Assembly (NCBI GenBank): GCA_023423995.1
Contig: JAFAEL010000226.1
Location: 1 to 21,316 of the forward strand
Reading direction: 5' to 3'
From: Pseudomonadota bacterium
GTDB taxonomy: Bacteria; Pseudomonadota; Alphaproteobacteria; Rhizobiales; Beijerinckiaceae
DNA length: 21,316 nt
Under the pieces are notes generated by a model that did not search any database, was not told where the DNA came from, and saw only the letters and a program-made list of their open reading frames with translations. The position numbers and the translations under genes were made by a program. Positions 15,916 to 21,316 of this stretch are shown one piece after another. Positions within the stretch are counted from its first letter, which is position 1, and the number at the start of each line of letters is the position of its first letter.

Positions 15916-17145
15916 ATGTCCGTCCACGCCACCACGATGCCCACCGCGCGGCCGCCGTCGCGGCTGGCTAAGATCCTGTCCCGGACCTCTCCGGTGACCT
16001 GCATCGAGGATCTGCGGGTCCTGGCGAAGCGGCGTGTGCCGCGGATGTTCTACGACTACGCCGATTCCGGCTCCTACACGGAGGGGACGTACCGGGCCAA
16101 CAGCGCCGATTTCGCTGCCATCAAGCTCCGGCAGCGGGTGGCGGTGGACATGACCAACCGCACGCTGGCCTCCACCATGATCGGCCAGCCGGTCGCCATG
16201 CCGGTGGCACTCGCTCCCACGGGCCTCACCGGCATGCAGCACGCCGATGGCGAGATCCTCGCGGCCCGGGCGGCCGCGAAGGCGGGCGTGCCGTTTACGC
16301 TCTCCACCATGAGCATCTGCTCCATCGAGGACGTGGCGGAGGCGACGGGCCATCCCTTCTGGTTCCAGCTCTACGTGATGCGGGACCGGGATTTCATCGA
16401 CCGGCTGATCAGCCGCGCGCAGACGGCCGGGTGCTCGGCCCTCGTCCTCACGCTCGACCTCCAGATCCTCGGGCAGCGCCACAAGGACATCAAGAACGGG
16501 CTCTCGACCCCGCCGAAGCCGACGCTCCGGAACATGATCAACCTCGCCCTGAAACCCTATTGGTGCGTGTCGATGCTGGGCACCGAGCGGCGCACCTTCC
16601 GGAACATCGTCGGGCACGCGAAAGGCGTCAGCGACCTGTCCTCCCTGTCCTCCTGGACGGCGGAGCAATTCGACCCCAGCCTCAACTGGGACGACGTGAA
16701 GCGCATCAAGGACCGCTGGGGCGGCAAGCTCATCCTGAAGGGCATCCTCGATCCGGAGGACGCGGAGCTCGCCGCGCAGAGCGGCGCGGACGCGCTGATC
16801 GTCTCGAACCACGGCGGGCGGCAGCAGGATGGCGCCCTCTCGTCCATCTCCGCGCTCCCAGCCATCGTGGATGCGGTCGGCGGCCGGATGGAGGTGCTGT
16901 TCGACGGCGGGATCAGGTCAGGGCAGGACGTCCTGAAGGCGCTGGCGCTGGGAGCAAAGGGCACCTTCATCGGCCGCGCCTTCCTGTACGGCCTGGGCGC
17001 TCTCGGTGAACAGGGCGTCACGCTCGCCCTCGACATCATCCGCAAGGAGCTGGAAGTCTCGATGGCGATGTCGGGCCTGCGGGACGTGCTCGACGTCGAT
17101 GCGCGGATCCTGGCCCGCAACCCTTATGCGTTGCCGGAGGGCTGA
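15916..17145 (+). CDS. FMN-dependent alpha-hydroxy-acid oxidase/dehydrogenase
   Basis: This 409-residue protein belongs to the L-lactate dehydrogenase LldD / glycolate oxidase / mandelate dehydrogenase family and oxidises an L-2-hydroxy acid to the 2-oxo acid. The TIM barrel carries the FMN and substrate residues: PTGLTGMQH (101-109), LSTMS (129-133), QLYV with Y153, TLDL with D181, K275 in LILKGI, the catalytic base H299 and substrate-carboxylate-binding R302 in SNHGGRQQDG, and the phosphate loop DGGIRSG (330-336). A membrane-association loop may lie around 195-250, as in LldD. Gln304 replaces the leucine usual in GGRQLDG. GGGAAG precedes the ATG. It stands alone, 59 bases after the DUF4424 gene, so substrate assignment (lactate or another hydroxy acid) is open. 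Confidence 0.93.
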   Translation: MSVHATTMPTARPPSRLAKILSRTSPVTCIEDLRVLAKRRVPRMFYDYADSGSYTEGTYRANSADFAAIKLRQRVAVDMTNRTLASTMIGQPVAMPVALAPTGLTGMQHADGEILAARAAAKAGVPFTLSTMSICSIEDVAEATGHPFWFQLYVMRDRDFIDRLISRAQTAGCSALVLTLDLQILGQRHKDIKNGLSTPPKPTLRNMINLALKPYWCVSMLGTERRTFRNIVGHAKGVSDLSSLSSWTAEQFDPSLNWDDVKRIKDRWGGKLILKGILDPEDAELAAQSGADALIVSNHGGRQQDGALSSISALPAIVDAVGGRMEVLFDGGIRSGQDVLKALALGAKGTFIGRAFLYGLGALGEQGVTLALDIIRKELEVSMAMSGLRDVLDVDARILARNPYALPEG

Positions 17146-17149
17146 CAAC

Positions 17150-17163
17150 GACTTCCGAAAGTC
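17150..17163. terminator. Small hairpin at a convergent junction
   Basis: GACTT (17150-17154) and AAGTC (17159-17163) pair across a 4-base loop in the 16-base gap between the hydroxy-acid oxidase stop and the LABN gene stop. TGAC/GTCA just outside could extend it. It is short, with no T-run. Confidence 0.25.
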
Positions 17164-17488
17164 AGGTCACGTCGTCCTTCCGCGGCTTGTAGATCAGCAT
17201 CAGGTTCCGGACGTAGATGAAGACGGCCAGCACCTGACCGATGATGATGATCGGCTCGCGGCGGACCAGCCCGTAGACCAGCGTCAGGCCTCCCCCGAAG
17301 ATGGAGATGAACCAGAAGGCGACCGGCACGACGCTCCGGCCGGCCCGCTCGCTCGCGATCCACTGCACCACGAAGCGCATCGCGAAGACGATCTGGGCAA
17401 CGAGGCCGAACAGCACCCACAGATCGAACTTCGCGACAAAGACGTCGTAGAGGTATTCGCTGAGGTTCTCGGAGAGTTGGAAGATCAT
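17162..17488 (-). CDS. Small LABN-domain (lipid A biosynthesis N-terminal) membrane protein
   Basis: This 108-residue inner-membrane protein has about three helices (about 22-42, 52-73 and 78-100). FDLWVLFGLVAQIVFAMRFV, VQWIASERAGRSVVPVAFWF and EPIIIIGQVLAVFIYVRNLM match the LABN domain (PF07578), found alone or fused to lipid A-related enzymes. Stand-alone members commonly sit beside DPM-type GT2 and ArnT-type genes; in Rhizobium the lipid A galacturonosylation gene rgtF, as I recall, is of this kind. They may help flip or supply the lipid-linked sugar, but this is not proven. The ATG overlaps the GT2 stop by one base (TGATG), so it is translationally coupled. An in-frame start at 17539 lies inside the GT2 gene and is rejected. 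Confidence 0.88.
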   Translation of the reverse strand: MIFQLSENLSEYLYDVFVAKFDLWVLFGLVAQIVFAMRFVVQWIASERAGRSVVPVAFWFISIFGGGLTLVYGLVRREPIIIIGQVLAVFIYVRNLMLIYKPRKDDVT

Positions 17489-18252
17489 CAGCCGTCGTAC
17501 CTGATCCGCGGCACCCGCTTGCGGCGCCGGATGAGCCACCAGACGCCGAAGAGGTCGAGGATGCCGCTCCAGAGGCGGTCGAAGAAGCCGTAATGCGACG
17601 AGCCGGCCGTGCGCGGCCGGTCGACCACATCGACATGCACGACGCCGTATCCCTCGCGCTTCACCAGCGCCGGCAGGAAGCGGTGCAGGGAATCGAAGAA
17701 GGGCAGCGCCAGGAAGACGTCGCGGCGAAACACCTTGTGCCCGCAGGCCGTATCCCGCGTATCGTCTTTCAGGATGGCGCTGCGGACCTTGTTGGCGATC
17801 CGCGACTGCAGCTTCTTGAACCGTCCGTCGCCGCGGCGGGTGCGCTGGCCGACCGCCAGCCCGACGCCCGGGCCGCCGCGCTCCAGGGCCGCCACGAGAT
17901 CAAGCACATATTTCGGATCGTTCTGGCCGTCGCCGTCGAGCGTCGAGATCACGTCGGCCCGTGCGGCCCGCACGCCGGTGAGGATCGCGGCGCTCTTCCC
18001 GCAGCTCTCCTCGTGCACGATCACGCGGAGCCAGTCCCGGTCGGCGCGGGCGAGTTCGCGCAGGCTCTCGTCCGTCGAGCCGTCCACCACGTAGACCACC
18101 TCGAAGGGCGCGAGCGGGGCCAGGACCGTGTCCAGCTCAGAAAGCTGCTGTCCGATCGAGCCGGCCTCGTTCTTGGCCGGGATTACGACCGACAGGCGCA
18201 ACCGCATTCCGGTTCCGGCCGCCTTCTCGGCCGTCGTTGCGGTCTCAATCAC
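17488..18252 (-). CDS. Family GT2 glycosyltransferase, polyprenyl-phosphate-sugar synthase (DPM/ArnC-like)
   Basis: This 254-residue protein is likely to transfer a sugar from a nucleotide donor to undecaprenyl (or dodecaprenyl) phosphate at the inner face of the cytoplasmic membrane. Landmarks: LSVVIPAKNEAGSIG (20-34), VVDGSTDES (55-63), DxD-type metal site DGDGQND (106-112), and DTACGHKVFRRDVF (167-180), typical of dolichol-phosphate mannosyltransferase-like enzymes. A short hydrophobic C-terminal segment (LWSGILDLFGVWWLI) may associate with the membrane; it lacks the two long helices of ArnC. The start is GTG (18252), overlapping the upstream stop as GTGA. ATG at 18207 (MRLRLSVVIP) is an alternative with a purine-rich site. 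It overlaps the next gene by one base. The sugar cannot be read from sequence. Confidence 0.91.
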   Translation of the reverse strand: MIETATTAEKAAGTGMRLRLSVVIPAKNEAGSIGQQLSELDTVLAPLAPFEVVYVVDGSTDESLRELARADRDWLRVIVHEESCGKSAAILTGVRAARADVISTLDGDGQNDPKYVLDLVAALERGGPGVGLAVGQRTRRGDGRFKKLQSRIANKVRSAILKDDTRDTACGHKVFRRDVFLALPFFDSLHRFLPALVKREGYGVVHVDVVDRPRTAGSSHYGFFDRLWSGILDLFGVWWLIRRRKRVPRIRYDG

Positions 18253-19967
18253 TGGCCGGCCCGATAGACGCCGATATCGGCCCGGCGCCCCCCGTTGATG
18301 TTGAACCCAGTGACGCGGCTCACCGGCTCGCGCGTGGCCCGGTCGCCCAGCGCCTCACGGAAGGCCGGCTCGAAGCGGCTATCCACGAAGAGCACGCGGC
18401 AGCCCGGTTGGGCGAGGAAATCGGCCGCCTCCTTACCCGTCTCGACCATGTCCAGCGAGGTGCCGACGAGGAAGACGAGGCTCGGCTCGCGATAGCCGAG
18501 CGTCGCAACCGGCGCGCCCGGGCAGCCGGCCGCCTCGGCCGCCGCCGCGAGGCGGGGCGAGAGCTTCAGCGATTGTAGGGCGGGCTGCGTGAAGCCGAAA
18601 ACGCCTATCGCGAGGATCGGCGCAGCTGCCACGCCCACGATCGCCGCACGGGTCACCTCGCCGCGGGCGAAATAGACCCAGGACGCGATCGCGACCGCGC
18701 TGGCGGCCAGGAGGAACGGCAGGCCGGCGACCGGGAGCGTGCGATCCAGCGTCCACGTCCCGAAGCACAGGCCGACCGTCAGGCCGACCGGGATCAGGGG
18801 CATGGCGAGGTAGGCAATCCGCGCGCCCGGCCGGTGCGGACCGACATAGCCCTCCGTCATTGCCCGGACAGCCAGGATGGCGAGGGCGGGATAGAGCGGC
18901 ATCACGTAGTGCGGCAGCTTCGTCGAGACCGCCTCGAAGATCACCCAGGCCGGAAGAACCCAGGCGAGAAGGAATGCCGCCCAATCCTCGTGCCGACGGA
19001 TCCAGGCGAAGGGGGCCGCGATCGCGGCGAGGAGCGCCGCCGGCCAGAAGGTTGCGAAATAGGCGACGAGGTAGAAGCCGGGCGGTGCCCCGTGCTTCTG
19101 CTGCCCGGTCGTTACCTTGCCGAGCATGTCGTCGCCGACGGCAAGGCGGTAGAACTCGCCGCCCGACTTCCAGGCGATCGCCACGAACCAGGGCAGGACG
19201 GCGACGACGATGATGGCCAGGCCCAGCCAGGGCCGCAGCCCCCGCAGCCACGCGACCGAGCGCTCCCGGATGGACAGGGTGGCGGCAGCCAGCCCGGTGA
19301 ACATGAGCACCATCGGGCCCTTGATCAGGATCCCGAGCGCGACCGCGGCCCAGAAAATCAGCACCGTCCGGGTCGGCTGCCGGGCCATTCCCCGCGCCAG
19401 CCACATCCGGGCCAGCGCGCCCATGGCGGCGACACAGCAGGCCAGCAGCATCGCGTCGGTCTTGGCGAGCCGCGCCTCCACCATGAGGATGACGGAGGAT
19501 GCCATGAAGGCGGCGGCCAGGAAGGCCTCGCGGCGGCCCGCGAAGGCAAGCGCCGCCCAGTAGGTCAGCAGCACCCCGCCGATCGCCCCGAGCAGCGAGG
19601 GGGTTCGGTAGAGCCAGATGGTCGTGCGGGCAGCCGGCACCCCGAGCGCCTCGCCGGCCGAGACGGCGGCGGCCTGCATCCAGTGGATGCCGATCGGCTT
19701 CTTGTACCGCGCCTCGTCCTGGAACCGGATGTCGACGAAATCACCCGTCTCGAGCATCTGCTTCGTCGCCTGGGCAAAGCGCGGCTCGTCCCTGTCCATA
19801 GGCTGGAGCGACGCGAGGCCGGGCAGGAAACAGGCGAGCGACAGCGCCAGGAGCACGGCGCAGGCCCGGCCGTGACTCCGCTCGACGAAGGAGAGGAGTC
19901 GCTCGGACCAGGAGGGCTCGCGGCCGATATCAATGGGGGCTGTGCGGGATGCGGCGAGGCCGGCCAT
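18249..19967 (-). CDS. ArnT-like membrane glycosyltransferase (GT39/GT83 type)
   Basis: This 572-residue GT-C fold inner-membrane enzyme should transfer a sugar from a polyprenyl-phosphate donor to a periplasmic acceptor such as lipid A. After helix 1 comes the catalytic-loop motif DRDEPRFAQATKQMLETGDF (58-77; the acidic pair D60/E61 fits the family), then RYKKPIGIHW (87-96), the conserved KP-x-x-xW region. About a dozen helices follow, with KLPHYVMPLYPALAIL near the middle. The last ~130 residues are a soluble periplasmic-type tail. The start at 19967 has GAGG five bases upstream (gaggattcc); an in-frame ATG at 19997 lacks one. It is first in a three-gene coupled set. The acceptor could be lipid A, LPS core or another glycan. 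Confidence 0.9.
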   Translation of the reverse strand: MAGLAASRTAPIDIGREPSWSERLLSFVERSHGRACAVLLALSLACFLPGLASLQPMDRDEPRFAQATKQMLETGDFVDIRFQDEARYKKPIGIHWMQAAAVSAGEALGVPAARTTIWLYRTPSLLGAIGGVLLTYWAALAFAGRREAFLAAAFMASSVILMVEARLAKTDAMLLACCVAAMGALARMWLARGMARQPTRTVLIFWAAVALGILIKGPMVLMFTGLAAATLSIRERSVAWLRGLRPWLGLAIIVVAVLPWFVAIAWKSGGEFYRLAVGDDMLGKVTTGQQKHGAPPGFYLVAYFATFWPAALLAAIAAPFAWIRRHEDWAAFLLAWVLPAWVIFEAVSTKLPHYVMPLYPALAILAVRAMTEGYVGPHRPGARIAYLAMPLIPVGLTVGLCFGTWTLDRTLPVAGLPFLLAASAVAIASWVYFARGEVTRAAIVGVAAAPILAIGVFGFTQPALQSLKLSPRLAAAAEAAGCPGAPVATLGYREPSLVFLVGTSLDMVETGKEAADFLAQPGCRVLFVDSRFEPAFREALGDRATREPVSRVTGFNINGGRRADIGVYRAGQ

Positions 19968-20133
19968 GGAATCCTCACGCGGCCGGGCGGCCAGCATCCG
20001 CCCGCCGCTATGCTGTTCGGCAGGGCCGCCCTGTCGGGCAATCGCCGTCCGAAGTCAAACCTTCGCGCCGGGATGGCGGCGAATGGCGAACCCGTGCCAG
20101 TAAGGCCGGAAGGTAGCGGAGCAGGACCGTCAC

Positions 20134-21078
20134 ATGGCGCATCATCGCATCGAAGCCGGGGCCGAAACGGTCCATTGGGGCTATTTCGACGCAGCGCTCC
20201 CGCCGGTGCTGACGATTGCGTCCGGCGACACGGTCACGATCTCGACGGTCTCAGGCGCCCCCGACGTAATGCCGCTTCCCCCGCTCCACGTGCCGGAGAG
20301 TCTCAGGGCTGTTCAGGCGGAAGTTCCCAACAGGCTCCCCGGCCACATGTGCACCGGCCCCGTCGCGATCCGGGGCGCCAAGGCCGGCCAGGTGCTCGAG
20401 GTCCGGATCGACGCCATCGAGTTGCACTACGACTGGGGCTACACCTTCGCGGCTCCCCTGAAGGGCGTCCTCCCCGACGAGTTGAGCGAACGCCACCTGA
20501 TCCACATCCCGCTCGACCGGGACCGGATGGTGGGCCGCCTCCCCTGGGGACTGGAACTCCCGCTCAGGCCGTTCTTCGGCGTCATGGCCGTCGCGCCGCC
20601 TGAGGGCTGGGGCATGGTGTCGACGCTGCCGCCCCGGCGAAACGGCGGCAATCTCGACAACAAGGAGCTGGTCGCGGGCACGACGCTGTACCTCCCCATC
20701 CATGTCGACGGCGCGAACTTCTCCGTCGGGGACGGCCACGGCGTCCAGGGCGATGGCGAGGTCTGCATCACGGCGATCGAGACGGGCCTGATCGGCACCT
20801 TCACGCTCACGATACGGGACGACTTGAGGCTCGAGTGGCCGATGGCCGAGACGCCGACCCACGTCATGACGATGGCCTTCCACCCGGATCTCGACGATTG
20901 CGCGCGGATCGCGCTCGATCTGATGATCGGTCTGATCGCGGCCCGCACGGGCCTGACCCGCGCGGAGGCCTACATGCTCTGCAGCCTGGCTGCCGATCTC
21001 CGGGTCACGCAGATGGTCAACGGAAACAACGGCATACACTGCATGCTGCCGAAATCCTGTCTCGTCGGCCGGAGCTGA
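20134..21078 (+). CDS. Acetamidase/formamidase-family protein
   Basis: This 314-residue protein is a likely cytoplasmic amide hydrolase releasing ammonia from formamide, acetamide or a related small amide. Family landmarks are RLPGHMCTGPVAIRGAKAGQ (67-86, GP-x-x-v-x-GA-x-GD-like), PFFGVMAVAP (146-155), GGNLDNKELVAGTTLYLPIH (171-190) and VGDGHGVQGDGEVCITAIET (198-217), the last two carrying the conserved His/Asp/Glu candidates for metal binding. The C-terminal VNGNNGIHCMLPK segment matches the family end. Length fits the ~310-residue group. AGCAGGA precedes the ATG at usable spacing. It is divergent from the ArnT-like gene across 166 bases and only nine bases from the convergent partial gene. 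The physiological amide is unknown. Confidence 0.92.
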   Translation: MAHHRIEAGAETVHWGYFDAALPPVLTIASGDTVTISTVSGAPDVMPLPPLHVPESLRAVQAEVPNRLPGHMCTGPVAIRGAKAGQVLEVRIDAIELHYDWGYTFAAPLKGVLPDELSERHLIHIPLDRDRMVGRLPWGLELPLRPFFGVMAVAPPEGWGMVSTLPPRRNGGNLDNKELVAGTTLYLPIHVDGANFSVGDGHGVQGDGEVCITAIETGLIGTFTLTIRDDLRLEWPMAETPTHVMTMAFHPDLDDCARIALDLMIGLIAARTGLTRAEAYMLCSLAADLRVTQMVNGNNGIHCMLPKSCLVGRS

Positions 21079-21087
21079 AGCCCGCGC

Positions 21088-21316
21088 TCAGCCGTTCCTG
21101 GCAAGGCGCGGACCCAGCCCGAGGCTCGGCGCCAGCACGATGGCGGCCGGCGCCGCATCCCGCAGCCGGCGCGCGGTCTCGACCACCTCCATGGCGTTCT
21201 CGTAACCCTGCCTGAGGTCGATGATCGAGATATCCGGGCCGAAGAGGCTCCTGTGCTCCCGCGTGAAGGCCGCGGCCGCCACCATGGTGGGGGCTCCCTC
21301 CAGAAAGACATAGAAG
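21088..21316 (-). CDS. C-terminal part of an unrecognised protein (5' end beyond window)
   Basis: The minus-strand frame is open to the right edge, so the ATG at 21285 is probably internal. Upstream codons continue FYVFLEGAPT. About 75 residues are visible: a hydrophobic stretch GAPTMVAAAAFTREHRSLFG, then DISIIDLRQGYENAMEVVET, an amphipathic helix (ARRLRDAAPAAIVLAPSLGL) and the end PRLARNG. No family could be named with confidence from this piece. The alternating alpha/beta character suggests a Rossmann-like or related soluble enzyme. It converges on the acetamidase gene with a nine-base gap. Confidence 0.65.
   Translation of the reverse strand, partial: FYVFLEGAPTMVAAAAFTREHRSLFGPDISIIDLRQGYENAMEVVETARRLRDAAPAAIVLAPSLGLGPRLARNG

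Noticed and set aside
17491..17539. Upstream start for the LABN gene
   Set aside because: The extra 17 residues lie inside the GT2 coding region; the ATG at 17488 gives a one-base coupled overlap and matches family length.
18834..20603. 589-residue + strand ORF
   Set aside because: It is antisense to the ArnT-like gene and then out of frame through the acetamidase gene; composition is typical of a shadow.

Overview
This window is GC-rich (about two thirds G+C by eye) and reads as the chromosome of an alphaproteobacterium of the Hyphomicrobiales (Rhizobiales), possibly the Methylobacteriaceae. The basis is a rhizobial-type aapJQMP amino-acid transporter, a typical alphaproteobacterial RpoD C-terminus, a HlyU-family small protein and a small LABN-domain membrane protein beside ArnT/DPM-type glycosyltransferases. 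The genus is an inference. I see no rRNA, tRNA, CRISPR array, insertion sequence or phage gene.

Layout. (1) 1-924, + strand: the 3' part of the housekeeping sigma factor rpoD, overlapping by one base a HlyU-family protein. (2) About 925-3632: a poorly conserved, locally AT-richer islet. It holds a possible 32-residue secreted/membrane peptide (+), a large unrecognised four-helix membrane protein (-), and just upstream of that a doubtful coupled ORF with an operator-like region. (3) 3633-4993, -: a FadL/OmpP1-type outer-membrane channel with a strong hairpin terminator. (4) 5251-7739, +: a fumarylacetoacetate-hydrolase-family enzyme, an overlapping stand-alone alanyl-tRNA editing protein (AlaX type), then a 3-mercaptopyruvate-type sulfurtransferase. 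(5) 7780-9078, -: an MFS transporter. (6) 9199-13488, -: the complete aapJ-aapQ-aapM-aapP general L-amino-acid ABC transporter operon. (7) 13662-15856, +, divergent from aapJ: cystathionine beta-lyase overlapping a secreted DUF4424 protein. (8) 15916-17145, +: an FMN-dependent alpha-hydroxy-acid oxidase/dehydrogenase. (9) 17162-19967, -: three translationally coupled genes (ArnT-like GT39/GT83 membrane glycosyltransferase, polyprenyl-phosphate-sugar synthase of family GT2, LABN-domain small membrane protein). They probably add a sugar to lipid A or another envelope glycan. (10) 20134-21078, +: an acetamidase/formamidase-family protein. (11) 21088 to the right edge, -: the C-terminus of an unrecognised protein.

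Most of the window is ordinary core or semi-core metabolism, transport and envelope biology. The parts least explained by known families are the 1.2-3.6 kb islet and the unassigned acceptor of the glycosyltransferase cassette. I found no clear evidence of a wholly new defence or mobile system, and the membrane-protein islet is the best candidate for something undescribed.
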